A DNA stretch of 64,000 bases from Caenorhabditis remanei (GCF_010183535.1 NC_071330.1:17217717-17281716), one strand, 5' to 3'; counted from the stretch's first letter, positions 26,101-39,635 are shown. The notes: generated by a model from the sequence alone, not told the origin. Made by a program: numbers and translations.

Positions 26101-29100
26101 TCCTGTTCTCTAAACGTGAGTGCCTGTGACTAAATTCACTTGTGTAGTTCGGTATTAATTAGATAGTCAGTCAATAAAATACATTTTGAAACACGGGTTT
26201 CTCCAATGTGATGTTCAGGGTGGTTCTTCGGAATTATCCTGTTCTCTAAACGTGAGTGCCTGTGACTAAATTCACTTGTGTAGTTCGGTATTAATTAGAT
26301 ACTCTGCCAATAGTTTACATTTTGAAATACGGGTTTCTCCAATGTGATGTTCAGGGTGGTTTTTCGGAATTATCCTGTTCTCTAACCGTGAGTGCCTGTG
26401 ACTAAATTCACTTGTGTAGTTTGGTATTAATTAGATAGTAAGTCAATAAAATACATTTTGAAACACGGGTTTCTCCAATGTGATGTTCAGGGTGGTTCTT
26501 CGGAATTATCCTGTTCTCTAAACGTGAGTGCCTGTGACTAAATTCACTTGTGTAGTTCGGTATTAATTAGATACTCTGCCAATAGTTTACATTTTGAAAT
26601 ACGGGTTTCTCCAATGTGATGTTCAGGGTGGTTTTTCGGAATTATCCTGTTCTCTAACCGTGAGTGCCTGTGACTAAATTCACTTGTGTAGTTTGGTATT
26701 AATTAGATAGTAAGTCAATAAAATACATTTTGAAACACGGGTTTCTCCAATGTGATGTTCAGGGTGGTTCTTCGGAATTATCCTGTTCTCTAAACGTGAG
26801 TGCCTGTGACTAAATTCACTTGTGTAGTTTGGTATTAATTAGATACTCTGCCAATAGTTTACATTTTGAAATACGGGTTTCTCCAATGTGATGTTCAGGG
26901 TGGTTTTTCGGAATTATCCTGTTCTCTAAACGTGAGTGCCTGTGACTAAATTAACTTGTGTAGTTCGGTATTAATTAGATAGTAAGTCAATAAAATACAT
27001 TTTGAAATACGGGTTTCTCCAATGTGATGTTCAGGGTGGTTCTTCGGAATTATCCTGTTCTCTAAACGTGAGTGCCTGTGACTAAATTCACTTGTGTAGT
27101 TTGGTATTAATTAGATAGTAAGTCAATAAAATACATTTTGAAACACGGGTTTCTCCAATGTGATGTTCAGGGTGGTTCTTCGGAATTATCCTGTTCTCTA
27201 AACGTGAGTGCCTGTGACTAAATTCACTTGTGTAGTTTGGTATTAATTAGATAGTAAGTCAATAAAATACATTTTGAAACACGGGTTTCTCCAATGTGAT
27301 GTTCAGGGTGGTTCTTCGGAATTATCCTGTTCTCTAAACGTGAGTGCCTGTGACTAAATTAACTTGTGTAGTTCGGTATTAATTAGATAGTAAGTCAATA
27401 AAATACATTTTGAAATACGGGTTTCTCCAATGTGATGTTCAGAGTGGTTCTTCGGAATTATCCTGTTCTCTAAACGTGAGTGCCTGTGACTAAATTCACT
27501 TGTGTAGTTTGGTATTAATTAGATAGTAAGTCAATAAAATACATTTTGAAACACGGGTTTCTCCAATGTGATGTTCAGGGTGGTTCTTCGGAATTATCCT
27601 GTTCTCTAAACGTGAGTGCCTGTGACTAAATTCACTTGTGTAGTTCGGTATTAATTAGATAGTAAGTCAATAAAATACATTTTGAAATACGGGTTTCTCC
27701 AATGTGATGTTCAGGGTGGTTCTTCGGAATTATCCTGTTCTCTAAACGTGAGTGCCTGTGACTAAATTCACTTGTGTAGTTTGGTATTAATTAGATAGTA
27801 AGTCAATAAAATACATTTTGAAACACGGGTTTCTCCAATGTGATGTTCAGGGTGGTTCTTCGGAATTATCCTGTTCTCTAAACGTGAGTGCCTGTGACTA
27901 AATTCACTTGTGTAGTTCGGTATTAATTAGATACTCTGCCAATAGTTTACATTTTGAAATACGGGTTTCTCCAATGTGATGTTCAGGGTGGTTTTTCGGA
28001 ATTATCCTGTTCTCTAACCGTGAGTGCCTGTGACTAAATTCACTTGTGTAGTTTGGTATTAATTAGATAGTAAGTCAATAAAATACATTTTGAAACACGG
28101 GTTTCTCCAATGTGATGTTCAGGGTGGTTCTTCGGAATTATCCTGTTCTCTAAACGTGAGTGCCTGTGACTAAATTAACTTGTGTAGTTCGGTATTAATT
28201 AGATACTCTGCCAATAGTTTACATTTTGAAATACGGGTTTCTCCAATGTGATGTTCAGGGTGGTTCTTCGGAATTATCCTGTTCTCTAAACGTGAGTGCC
28301 TGTGACTAAATTCACTTGTGTAGTTCGGTATTAATTAGATAGTAAGTCAATAAAATACATTTTGAAATACGGGTTTCTCCAATGTGATGTTCAGGGTGGT
28401 TCTTCGGAATTATCCTGTTCTCTAAACGTGAGTGCCTGTGACTAAATTCACTTGTGTAGTTCGGTATTAATTAGATAGTAAGTCAATAAAATACATTTTG
28501 AAATACGGGTTTCTCCAATGTGATGTTCAGGGTGGTTCTTCGGAATTATCCTGTTCTCTAAACGTGAGCGCCTGTGACTAAATGCACTTGTGTAGTTCGG
28601 TATTAATTAGATACTCTGCCAATAGTTTACATTTTGAAATACGGGTTTCTCCAATGTGATGTTCAGGGTGGTTCTTCGGAATTATCCTGTTCTCTAAACG
28701 TGAGTGCCTGTGACTAAATTCACTTGTGTAGTTCGGTATTAATTAGATAGTAAGTCAATAAAATACATTTTGAAATACGGGTTTCTCCAATGTGATGTTC
28801 AGGGTGGTTCTTCGGAATTATCCTGTTCTCTAAACGTGAGTGCCTGTGACTAAATTCACTTGTGTAGTTCGGTATTAATTAGATAGTAAGTCAATAAAAT
28901 ACATTTTGAAATACGGGTTTCTCCAATGTGATGTTCAGGGTGGTTCTTCGGAATTATCCTGTTCTCTAAACGTGAGCGCCTGTGACTAAATGCACTTGTG
29001 TAGTTCGGTATTAATTAGATAGTAAGTCAATAAAATACATTTTGAAATACGGGTTTCTCCAATGTGATGTTCAGGGTGGTTCTTCGGAATTATCCTGTTC

Positions 29101-32100
29101 TCTAAACGTGAGTGCCTGTGACTAAATTCACTTGTGTAGTTCGGTATTAATTAGATAGTAAGTCAATAAAATACATTTTGAAATACGGGTTTCTCCAATG
29201 TGATGTTCAGGGTGGTTCTTCGGAATTATCCTGTTCTCTAAACGTGAGTGCCTGTGACTAAATTCACTTGTGTAGTTCGGTATTAATTAGATACTCTGCC
29301 AATAGTTTACATTTTGAAATACGGGTTTCTCCAATGTGATGTTCAGGGTGGTTCTTCGGAATTATCCTGTTCTCTAAACGTGAGTGCCTGTGACTAAATT
29401 CACTTGTGTAGTTCGGTATTAATTAGATACTCTGCCAATAGTTTACATTTTGAAATACGGGTTTCTCCAATGTGATGTTCAGGGTGGTTCTTCGGAATTA
29501 TCCTGTTCTCTAAACGTGAGTGCCTGTGACTAAATTCACTTGTGTAGTTCGGTATTAATTAGATAGTAAGTCAATAAAATACATTTTGAAATACGGGTTT
29601 CTCCAATGTGATGTTCAGGGTGGTTTTTCGGAATTATCCTGTTCTCTAACCGTGAGTGCCTGTGACTAAATTCACTTGTGTAGTTTGGTATTAATTAGAT
29701 AGTAAGTCAATAAAATACATTTTGAAATACGGGTTTCTCCAATGTGATGTTCAGGGTGGTTCTTCGGAATTATCCTGTTCTCTAAACGTGAGCGCCTGTG
29801 ACTAAATGCACTTGTGTAGTTCGGTATTAATTAGATACTCTGCCAATAGTTTACATTTTGAAATACGGGTTTCTCCAATGTGATGTTCAGGGTGGTTCTT
29901 CGGAATTATCCTGTTCTCTAAACGTGAGTGCCTGTGACTAAATTCACTTGTGTAGTTCGGTATTAATTAGATAGTAAGTCAATAAAATACATTTTGAAAT
30001 ACGGGTTTCTCCAATGTGATGTTCAGGGTGGTTCTTCGGAATTATCCTGTTCTCTAAACGTGAGTGCCTGTGACTAAATTCACTTGTGTAGTTCGGTATT
30101 AATTAGATAGTAAGTCAATAAAATACATTTTGAAATACGGGTTTCTCCAATGTGATGTTCAGGGTGGTTCTTCGGAATTATCCTGTTCTCTAAACGTGAG
30201 CGCCTGTGACTAAATGCACTTGTGTAGTTCGGTATTAATTAGATAGTAAGTCAATAAAATACATTTTGAAATACGGGTTTCTCCAATGTGATGTTCAGGG
30301 TGGTTCTTCGGAATTATCCTGTTCTCTAAACGTGAGTGCCTGTGACTAAATTCACTTGTGTAGTTCGGTATTAATTAGATAGTAAGTCAATAAAATACAT
30401 TTTGAAATACGGGTTTCTCCAATGTGATGTTCAGGGTGGTTCTTCGGAATTATCCTGTTCTCTAAACGTGAGTGCCTGTGACTAAATTCACTTGTGTAGT
30501 TCGGTATTAATTAGATACTCTGCCAATAGTTTACATTTTGAAATACGGGTTTCTCCAATGTGATGTTCAGGGTGGTTCTTCGGAATTATCCTGTTCTCTA
30601 AACGTGAGTGCCTGTGACTAAATTCACTTGTGTAGTTCGGTATTAATTAGATACTCTGCCAATAGTTTACATTTTGAAATACGGGTTTCTCCAATGTGAT
30701 GTTCAGGGTGGTTCTTCGGAATTATCCTGTTCTCTAAACGTGAGTGCCTGTGACTAAATTCACTTGTGTAGTTCGGTATTAATTAGATAGTAAGTCAATA
30801 AAATACATTTTGAAATACGGGTTTCTCCAATGTGATGTTCAGGGTGGTTCTTCGGAATTATCCTGTTCTCTAAACGTGAGTGCCTGTGACTAAATTCACT
30901 TGTGTAGTTCGGTATTAATTAGATAGTAAGTCAATAAAATACATTTTGAAATACGGGTTTCTCCAATGTGATGTTCAGGGTGGTTCTTCGGAATTATCCT
31001 GTTCTCTAAACGTGAGTGCCTGTGACTAAATTCACTTGTGTAGTTCGGTATTAATTAGATAGTAAGTCAATAAAATACATTTTGAAATACGGGTTTCTCC
31101 AATGTGATGTTCAGGGTGGTTCTTCGGAATTATCCTGTTCTCTAAACGTGAGTGCCTGTGACTAAATTCACTTGTGTAGTTCGGTATTAATTAGATAGTA
31201 AGTCAATAAAATACATTTTGAAATACGGGTTTCTCCAATGTGATGTTCAGGGTGGTTCTTCGGAATTATCCTGTTCTCTAACCGTGAGTGCCTGTGACTA
31301 AATTCACTTGTGTAGTTTGGTATTAATTAGATAGTAAGTCAATAAAATACATTTTGAAACACGGGTTTCTCCAATGTGATGTTCAGGGTGGTTCTTCGGA
31401 ATTATCCTGTTCTCTAAACGTGAGTGCCTGTGACTAAATTCACTTGTGTAGTTCGGTATTAATTAGATAGTCAGTCAATAAAATACATTTTGAAACACGG
31501 GTTTCTCCAATGTGATGTTCAGGGTGGTTCTTCGGAATTATCCTGTTCTCTAAACGTGAGTGCCTGTGACTAAATTCACTTGTGTAGTTCGGTATTAATT
31601 AGATACTCTGCCAATAGTTTACATTTTGAAATACGGGTTTCTCCAATGTGATGTTCAGGGTGGTTTTTCGGAATTATCCTGTTCTCTAACCGTGAGTGCC
31701 TGTGACTAAATTCACTTGTGTAGTTTGGTATTAATTAGATAGTAAGTCAATAAAATACATTTTGAAACACGGGTTTCTCCAATGTGATGTTCAGGGTGGT
31801 TCTTCGGAATTATCCTGTTCTCTAAACGTGAGTGCCTGTGACTAAATTAACTTGTGTAGTTCGGTATTAATTAGATACTCTGCCAATAGTTTACATTTTG
31901 AAATACGGGTTTCTCCAATGTGATGTTCAGGGTGGTTCTTCGGAATTATCCTGTTCTCTAAACGTGAGTGCCTGTGACTAAATTCACTTGTGTAGTTTGG
32001 TATTAATTAGATACTCTGCCAATAGTTTACATTTTGAAATACGGGTTTCTCCAATGTGATGTTCAGGGTGGTTCTTCGGAATTATCCTGTTCTCTAAACG

Positions 32101-33636
32101 TGAGTGCCTGTGACTAAATTCACTTGTGTAGTTCGGTATTAATTAGATAGTCAGTCAATAGTTTACATTTTGAAACACGGGTTTCTCCAATGTGATGTTC
32201 AGGGTGGTTCTTCGGAATTATCCTGTTCTCTAAACGTGAGTGCCTGTGACTAAATTGACTTGTGTAGTTCGGTATTAATTAGATAGTCAGTCAATAAAAT
32301 ACATTTTGAAATACGGGTTTCTCCAATGTGATGTTCAGGGTGGTTCTTCGGAATTATCCTGTTCTCTAAACGTGAGTGCCTGTGACTAAATTAACTTGTG
32401 TAGTTCGGTATTAATTAGATACTCTGCCAATAGTTTACATTTTGAAATACGGGTTTCTCCAATGTGATGTTCAGGGTGGTTCTTCGGAATTATCCTGTTC
32501 TCTAAACGTGAGTGCCTGTGACTAAATTCACTTGTGTAGTTTGGTATTAATTAGATACTCTGCCAATAGTTTACATTTTGAAATACGGGTTTCTCCAATG
32601 TGATGTTCAGGGTGGTTCTTCGGAATTATCCTGTTCTCTAAACGTGAGTGCCTGTGACTAAATTCACTTGTGTAGTTCGGTATTAATTAGATAGTCAGTC
32701 AATAGTTTACATTTTGAAACACGGGTTTCTCCAATGTGATGTTCAGGGTGGTTCTTCGGAATTATCCTGTTCTCTAAACGTGAGTGCCTGTGACTAAATT
32801 GACTTGTGTAGTTCGGTATTAATTAGATAGTCAGTCAATAAAATACATTTTGAAATACGGGTTTCTCCAATGTGATGTTCAGGGTGGTTCTTCGGAATTA
32901 TCCTGTTCTCTAAACGTGAGTGCCTGTGACTAAATTCACTTGTGTAGTTCGGTATTAATTAGATAGTCAGTCAATAGTTTACATTTTGAAACACGGGTTT
33001 CTCCAATGTGATGTTCAGGGTGGTTCTTCGGAATTATCCTGTTCTCTAAACGTGAGTGCCTGTGACTAAATTGACTTGTGTAGTTCGGTATTAATTAGAT
33101 AGTCAGTCAATAAAATACATTTTGAAATACGGGTTTCTCCAATGTGATGTTCAGGGTGGTTCTTCGGAATTATCCTGTTCTCTAAACGTGAGTGCCTGTG
33201 ACTAAATTCACTTGTGTAGTTCGGTATTAATTAGATAGTCAGTCAATAGTTTACATTTTGAAACACGGGTTTCTCCAATGTGATGTTCAGGGTGGTTCTT
33301 CGGAATTATCCTGTTCTCTAAACGTGAGTGCCTGTGACTAAATTCACTTGTGTAGTTCGGTATTAATTAGATAGTCAGTCAATAAAATACATTTTGAAAT
33401 ACGGGTTTCTCCAATGTGATGTTCAGGGTGGTTCTTCGGAATTATCCTGTTCTCTAAACGTGAGTGCCTGTGACTAAATTCACTTGTGTAGTTCGGTATT
33501 AATTAGATAGTCAGTCAATAAAATACATTTTGAAACACGGGTTTCTCCAATGTGATGTTCAGGGTGGTTCTTCGGAATTATCCTGTTCTCTAACCGTGAG
33601 TGCCTGTGACTAAATTCACTTGTGTAGTTCGGTATT
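23178..33636 (-). repeat. 136 bp satellite, array B (minus orientation)
   Basis: About 77 monomers of the same 136 bp satellite as array A, all inverted. Variant monomers alternate in runs: TACTCTGCCAATAGTTTAC units are interspersed with AGTCAGTCAATAAAATAC and AGTAAGTCAATAAAATAC units, and groups of several monomers repeat as larger blocks (for example near 28.5-30.7 kb and 32.1-33.3 kb). This suggests recent block amplification. The array ends at GTATT, where the LTR element is inserted. Confidence 0.97.
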
Positions 33637-34479
33637 TGTTGAGAGGGCAGCGAAAGTTAGCGGTCGGAGACTAACTGCAATCTCAGGGGAAATAAGAATC
33701 ATCCCAAATAATGTGTAAGCGGCATACATGTGAGATAAGCGGTGTAAGAAAGAACACAAGTGTATCAGTGACCCGTTTATTGAACCTTTTATCTCGGATT
33801 TCTCCTCGATAATACCAAAATATAGAGAAAGGGTAAATTAAAGGAATTTGTGCTGAGCGTCGTGTCCAAAGGAGCAGAAGAGGCGACGAAATGGACGACG
33901 AACGCGGCGGGAACTGATACGGCGGGAAAAAGAGACTGAAAGTCCCAAAAACCGGGTGAATGCCTGGACTCTAACGCGCGCTCGGTACAGATGGCACGGA
34001 AAACGTATAGTGCTGGCATCTGACCACCTCAACTACATTCTGCGGGACGTTCGAGGGAAAACCGAACGGAGACGGTCGAGAGCCGACCGTCCTCAAGCTG
34101 CCAGAATGAACACTGCTTTAGTCTGGCCTAAAAAGATAAGACTGAGCAAGACCACGCGACGCGACCGCACGCGAGTGACGGCATTGCGCACGTGGGAGAG
34201 AGAGTGGGAGAATGGAGAGGTGTTGGGTTTATTGGAGCGCAATTGCGGAGTTTTGAGCCTTTTGGGCGGTAATTTGAATTAGAATAATTTAGAATAATTA
34301 AATATAAACCAGATAACTGGAAATAACGACGATAATAGTGACATTGTTAATAAACAGATTGAATAAGATGTAATTAAAGGCTCCGATGGTCCTAGTTTTG
34401 TGGGGAAAACCAGAGGGGACCGTCGGATTGCCTTTGGTAGCCAAGTAAGGGGGTAACCGAAGGGGGAACCTTGGCTACA
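33637..34479 (-). repeat. Left LTR (3' LTR in sense orientation)
   Basis: This is an 843 bp direct copy of 43970-44812, starting TGTTGAGAGGGCAGC and ending CTTGGCTACA on the plus strand. It contains two CGGCGGGA sites (33905 and 33920), 15 bp apart, and an inverted pair TAGCCAAG/CTTGGCTA close to the right end (about 34437-34478). The 76- and 108-codon open frames in it occur in both LTRs only because the LTRs are identical. Confidence 0.93.
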
Positions 34480-34503
34480 CTCCCGGGGGGAGGGGACGGC
34501 GGG
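34471..34503. repeat. LTR/interior junction sequence, copy 1
   Basis: The junction TTGGCTAC-A-CTCCCGGGGGG followed by AGGGGACGGCGGG spans the end of the left LTR. Nearly the same 33 bases recur deep inside the element at 40454-40487, with one extra G and one substitution. Confidence 0.8.
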
Positions 34504-36796
34504 CTCCTGCACTTCAGCAAGTTTTACGCAGCCCGACGGGCACTACAAAACAAAAGCATCGGCGGGATTTCCCTGAACCTCCAGTCTTGACTGGTGGAAT
34601 TCAAAATCTGCATCATCGAGATTCTCTAGTTGATCGGTGTTTGGGTTCAGTGGTAGTTAATAATTTAATAATTTTTGATAAGTTTTAGTAGTAATTTTTA
34701 GATTCTGTTATAGGTTGGCTGATCTTGTGATTATTCTCGTGTTTATCTTTTAGAACGGCGGGAGCTGGCAATTCTTTAAGACGATTGTCCTGTGCGTTAT
34801 CTGTGCTATCCTCCGCTGCTGTATTTAGGCGGTTCAGTGGATTTAATTCCAGCGGAATCAGCAAACAGAATGCACGTGTATATGCATTGCTTTAGCATTA
34901 GACAATCTCAAGGCGAAATTGTCCGTCACGTTCACACAGATGATGATTGCCGATGACCAATTGTACCTTTTTTAGAATCGTTTTTCAATGATGACCACCT
35001 GTCCAACGGCGGAACGCAATGGCGTCAGCCGTTTTTCCTTCGGGTATGCTCTCTGGGTGGAAGATATCGATCAGATTTTTTGTATCAGTCAGATAGCTTG
35101 ATGCGACTTATTCAGATGGGTTGTAGATAACCTCTGTGCTCGAGTGAAGAGTATCTGATGTGTATTTGTCGGCAAGAGGTACAAGCTTGACTTTAAAGAA
35201 TGTAAAATCTTTCGGTATTGGAGCAGTTCTTTTTTTGGAAAGTTATATTGTGGAATCAAATTGGGTTAATTAGTGTGAATTTGTACAATTTATACAATGT
35301 ATCGATATAAGTGCTCCTTGAGTACTTTGTGACTTAAATTTTTGTCAAAGTTTGATACTCGATATCCGGTGGGAATTATAGCTTTCTGATTCAGTCTTTG
35401 GGAGGCTCGTTGATGCTGAGCGATCCGTCCGTTTTAGATCAATTGATTGATACATCAGACTTGGTGAACCGTTTCCTCCTGTAGCTTACCCATTATCGGA
35501 TTTTTAGTATTGCTGAACTTTGAATGTTTTTCGTATAATTTTAAATAATTTTATGAGAGAATTATGTTGCTGGAACGATGGTAGTTGATCTTAACGCCAG
35601 TGATGCCTACAGTCTTGACTGTTTCGGCGGGACTGGATTGTGTTTTATCATTTGAGCTCAATTGGCAGTTATTGAGTCAGATAGATGACTGTTACTATCA
35701 AGAAATGAAAACGAAGTGACAATTGGTGGTCTCTCATCCAAGATATAGTAGGCATAACAATCGACCGCACAGTTGTCATGTGACGCACTGCTAGACATAT
35801 GCAAGAGTTGTTCGGAAAATTCGTTTCCGTCGTAAGCTGTCTAGGGATGACGATCACTCTGTCTGTGAAGGTGTTACACAGAGCTCTCCCATACGGGTAG
35901 CAGCTCATTTGGGATGAGACTCTTCCAATTATTGACATAACTGTATGTAAGTGCTCACCAGAGCAGTGAGATCACCATTTACGGTTAGACGTTTTCAGCT
36001 GATTTGGAAGCAACTTCTCTGTTTAGATGTTTACTTTGTTAGAGTTGTGCTCTTCTTCCGAGTTTTTTCATAAGCACTGTGACCATGTTTTTGAGCTGTT
36101 GCCTATGCAACCATCGGCGGGACTAGTGAGCCTAGTGGGCCTTGGTGACTGTTGAGCGATTTTGCAAAGGAGTCTTTGCCATTGATCTTCGAGTAGGAAA
36201 ATTGGTTACGGTACTTGGATTGAACTTGAATCAAAATCAGTATACGCTTGTCAAGAACTTTTTTCCATCTTTTCACCGTGGTTTAATAGCACTGCACAGG
36301 TTGTGACTCATATCAAGGCCTGCGATCTTGATGGATCATTGGATCACTGTGGAATCGGAGAAGAGCTTTGAATACATTTTTATCGTTCTGGCTGATATTG
36401 TTGGACTTTTGGACTGATTACTGCGTTTGTTTCAAGATCATGAGATACAAGAGTTATTTAGTTGCTTTTTAGGAAGAGTGACAATCGAGCGTCCGATTCG
36501 ACCATAGCCAGACGAGTTACTCACTCTGACATCTCAATGTAGGCGTAAAGTGATTGTAGTCACAATAAGGGATTAGCATTATACTCTTGTCAGAATTTCG
36601 ATCTTGCCAAAAGGTTGGTAAACATCAGTATGTCCAGATTTATTGGATCCTCAGCTTCAGAACAGTTAGCTCGAGAAAACAAAAAACAAAAAACTATATA
36701 TATGTATATAGGTAAAAATGAAAAATAAAAGAGCTTATTGGTTTGTTAGGGTAGTGATGAATCCACGGCGGGACGAGCGCAATTTCAGAAACGGAA

Positions 36797-37590
36797 TTAG
36801 TAGAACAAGCAGGAAAATCTATCTTTAGCAATTAATTTTGCTGTTGGCAAGTTCTCTTTGTTTTCTGTAGTACTCTTTGGCTGGAAAGCCACCCATGTGG
36901 TGAAGATCGTCACAGTATCCGCAACTACTTGTTCGGCGGGAAGTTTTTTAGTTGCACTTTCTTCCGCTTCTCTGTCTGCGTTTAGCTGCGGTTCAACCTG
37001 CAGAGAGTTCATGTATTTGAAACTCTGTAATTTGCTGGTAAAGTCTTCTATGTATGTCTTCTCGTTGAGACTGAAACTGCTTTGCAGCTTCCATGAGAGA
37101 CAGGTCGCTTGCTGCAGATGACGTGTCTGAACAATCTGAGTTCGACTGAGACCTGGCTAAGATTCCCGAACCGGCTCCAGTATGTGCTGATTCTATACGA
37201 GTGCGAAGGATCTTCGAGTCGTAGCGACTGTTCTCTGTATCGGCGGGATTACCGTCCGTCATAATGTCATCCGCAACTCTGACATTGCTGTGCTGGAAGC
37301 CGCTTAGCGGTTGTCCGCTGGAGATGCATTTGTCTATTCAGAGATTTTAGAATCTCTGGCGATTGAAATTGTTCGTAGATATATGTATCAAGTGTTTCGA
37401 TCCGAGATGCCGTGTCCTTCGTGTTGAAGGCAAGTGTGGCTATGGATGATAGCATTTCTTGATCAATATCTTCAGGGATCTTATTGATGGGATCACACAA
37501 GATATTCAAAGCTGCTTCGAATTCCGCAAGGAGTTCTTCGGCTTTTGAACTTTTTGAAGGAATCGTCGTATTGACATGAGATGGTTACAA
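36797..37590 (-). pseudogene. Protein-like fragment in the LTR element (unidentified, frame-broken)
   Basis: Three overlapping minus-strand frames in succession (about 37590-37267, 37300-36993 and about 37030-36797) read like one acidic, coiled-coil-rich protein with frame changes near 37290 and 37010. Recognisable pieces are AEELLAEFEAALNIL, SPEILKSLNRQMHLQ, SDTSSAASDLSLMEAAKQF and NADREAEESATKKLPAE. The composition would suit a gag-like or host-derived protein, but I recognise no domain. With almost identical LTRs, the frame breaks must predate the last transposition, or the pieces are not one protein. CGGCGGGA sites lie within the frames and are read as Pro-Ala. Confidence 0.35.
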
Positions 37591-38049
37591 GAGGGATATC
37601 TTGTTTGAGGTAGATGCAAGAGGGATATCTTGTTTGAGGTAGATGCAAGAGGGATGTCTTGACTTGTGATGAATATAAGAGGGATATCTTGTTCATCTGA
37701 ATTTCCGTTTTATGTTTTATCCGCGGCTATGCACTACTAGTATGATTGTGGTGAACTGGAAGGTTCTTCGGATCTCCTAGTGTGTTAGCTCGTAGATGTT
37801 GACCGTCTACTTCACCCATTACGTCAGGGGATTTCTGTGTGGGAAGGCACAGCCTGGTTGTTCGTATTGGGTTGGTAGGTATTCTGAGTTTGATGGTATG
37901 TAACTCGGAAGGGGATACCTTCTTGGTGGATATGCACTCTACAGTGCCCTAGAGTTTATTTCAACTCATGGAAGGGGATGCCTTCTGCCTGGGGGAGGGG
38001 ATGCCTCTACTGGCCTTTGCGACTAAGCCGTACTCTCCGGGGATACCGG
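37439..38049. repeat. Hairpin cluster 1: shared GGATA/GGATG loop, varying stems
   Basis: Nine short hairpins share a loop but not a stem: GCTAT-GGATG-ATAGC (37439), CAAGA-GGGATA-TCTTG (37588 and 37617), CAAGA-GGGATG-TCTTG (37646), AAGA-GGGATA-TCTT (37677), GAAGG-GGATA-CCTTC (37908), GAAGG-GGATG-CCTTC (37971), GAGG-GGATG-CCTC (37995) and CCGG-GGATA-CCGG (38037). Three of them sit in a 29 bp tandem repeat, but the others have unrelated surroundings. On the opposite, sense strand the loop reads UAUCC(C). Confidence 0.8.
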
Positions 38050-38347
38050 TTGTTGTACAACTCCGAGGGACATCGGGCCGTGACCTCGCCAAGGGTCAGG
38101 GTCGCTCTGGCCACACTGATGTGAGCAGACTTCGGGGATAATTCCGGTGCTGTTCCGGATTGATTGCTCGGAATCGGAAGCGGATATTTCAGGATAAGGT
38201 GGCGAACTCCTTCTCCCTTCATATCTGATCATGAAGAGTGAATCTCTCTACACTAGCTTCTTTCTTTGCTGTTATCAATCTTTTGCGGTTAGGAATACCG
38301 ATTTGACATTCGAGAGAATTTGCAGTCATGTTTAAGTTTGATAAGTT

Positions 38348-39199
38348 TTACAAGAGTTTATTTGAATACGAAATAAACGAGTAGTTCGAATGAATTTGAC
38401 AAGATTCGGCGGGATATTGGATACACATCGGCGGGAATGTCAGACGATCAGTGTCATCTGATCATTGAGCCGGATCCTCTTGGAGTGCCGGAATGTTGCA
38501 AACACATTCTTGAGTCTCGTTACCCAGAACGGCGATAAGTTGATCCCAAGCAATTTGGAGGAAAATCCATTGCATCAACTCAGCAAATAATGATGTGCTC
38601 CCATGTGAATCCACCGCGAATTCCGAAGAAGAATTCGTCTGGAACATTCATCTTTTGAATGTCTGGTGTGCTCGGCGGGAAATGTCTCCACGAATAGCTC
38701 GTGGGCAATTGACTTCATCAGAAGGCACGTGTGCCAACCGCGAGGGACTGTTAGCCAGTAATTTTTGAGAAACTTTGTAACTTTTGGACTGCGTGTTCTC
38801 TCAAATGCCGTGACCGATATTAATCGATACGGATATGAAAATAGAACATGATAAAACCGCCGCCCTGTCGGTGGCCTTGGCCATATTATGTCTCGCTGTA
38901 GTGCGATATTCGATGGACTTGTATCACACTTTCTGGGTGTCAACCAGAGGTTTGATTCGTGAAATATCGCAACCAACTTTTCACTGAATAGGGTCCGCTG
39001 CGTACCAGAAAGCGCTTTCCGGCACAGACAACTTTCTTTCTGCTTCAATCTTTAACTGCCACTTATAGACATCTTTCAGTCGTCAAAGTCTGTGGTGCAG
39101 GGAATATAGAGTGATTGGTCGGGTCTTCGAGAGTTGACGGCTCTCTCCGATACTACAGTGTCCTCGATACAACACGGATTCGGTTGCCGACAGCGCCAT
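38348..39199 (-). pseudogene. 284-codon minus-strand frame interrupted only by TGA
   Basis: Starting at an ATG (39199), one frame runs to a TAA at 38348-38350 and meets six in-frame TGA codons but no internal TAA or TAG. Pieces include ESRQLSKTRPITLYSLHHRL, RLKDVYKWQLKIEAERKL and LLANSPSRLAHVPSDEVN; the last is faintly like the HVPS.eNPAD region of BEL/Pao elements, which is a weak resemblance only. A second frame overlaps it (39048-38575) and is fully open for 157 codons, so which frame was ever translated is uncertain. Confidence 0.25.
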
Positions 39200-39635
39200 A
39201 GTTTATGATTTCTAGAATCCGATCAGTATTTCAATTGCAGATTACTCTACAACCTAACTTTTGGAATACATATCACCTTTTCTGGAATGAAGAGGATTTG
39301 TTTTTGCATGATCAATTGAGGGCTTACTCGCGCTGTCAGTATATGACAGTGAATTACTTGGACAATTGAGAGCACGCTAGTAGTATTGGATGTTAAACTA
39401 CTATTTTTCGAAAAGGGGAAGCTTTTCTGGTATTTTTCTGATCTTTTAAGTTCAAAGGAGGTGGAACTTGTCGCGTTTGTGGACGTATGCTTGGCAACTT
39501 TTCGCTTTGCTGTGAAGCTGCGGGATGTTACATTGTAAGCTGTGTCTCAGTGTGCTCCGAAGTAGTTCATGAAGTGATATGAACGTCTACTTCTTGGAGC
39601 GTTATATTTTAGAAGTCGTCGCTTTTGAACGGAAG

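Noticed and set aside
14752..33636. Regular 136 bp repeats as a CRISPR array
   Set aside because: The whole 136 bp unit repeats, with no unique spacers, and the DNA is clearly metazoan. It is a satellite.
33905..33927. Calling the CGGCGGGA words E2F sites
   Set aside because: The core fits, but most copies lack the T-rich flank of an E2F site and no binding data are available here.
33637..34479. Conserved 76- and 108-codon genes repeated at 44 kb
   Set aside because: The repeats are the two LTRs of one young element. Identity reflects recent insertion and not protein conservation.
34480..34515. Primer-binding site on the plus strand next to the left LTR
   Set aside because: No TGG follows the LTR there, whereas the other side has a tRNA-Gly-like TGGTGCATCG on the minus strand.
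38575..39048. BEL/Pao polyprotein call from the HVPSDE motif
   Set aside because: A single short, weak match without RT, RNase H or integrase motifs is not sufficient for a family assignment.
38348..39199. Nuclear TGA recoding as an established fact
   Set aside because: One frame in one element, with a competing open frame in the same place, is not enough. It is kept only as a question.
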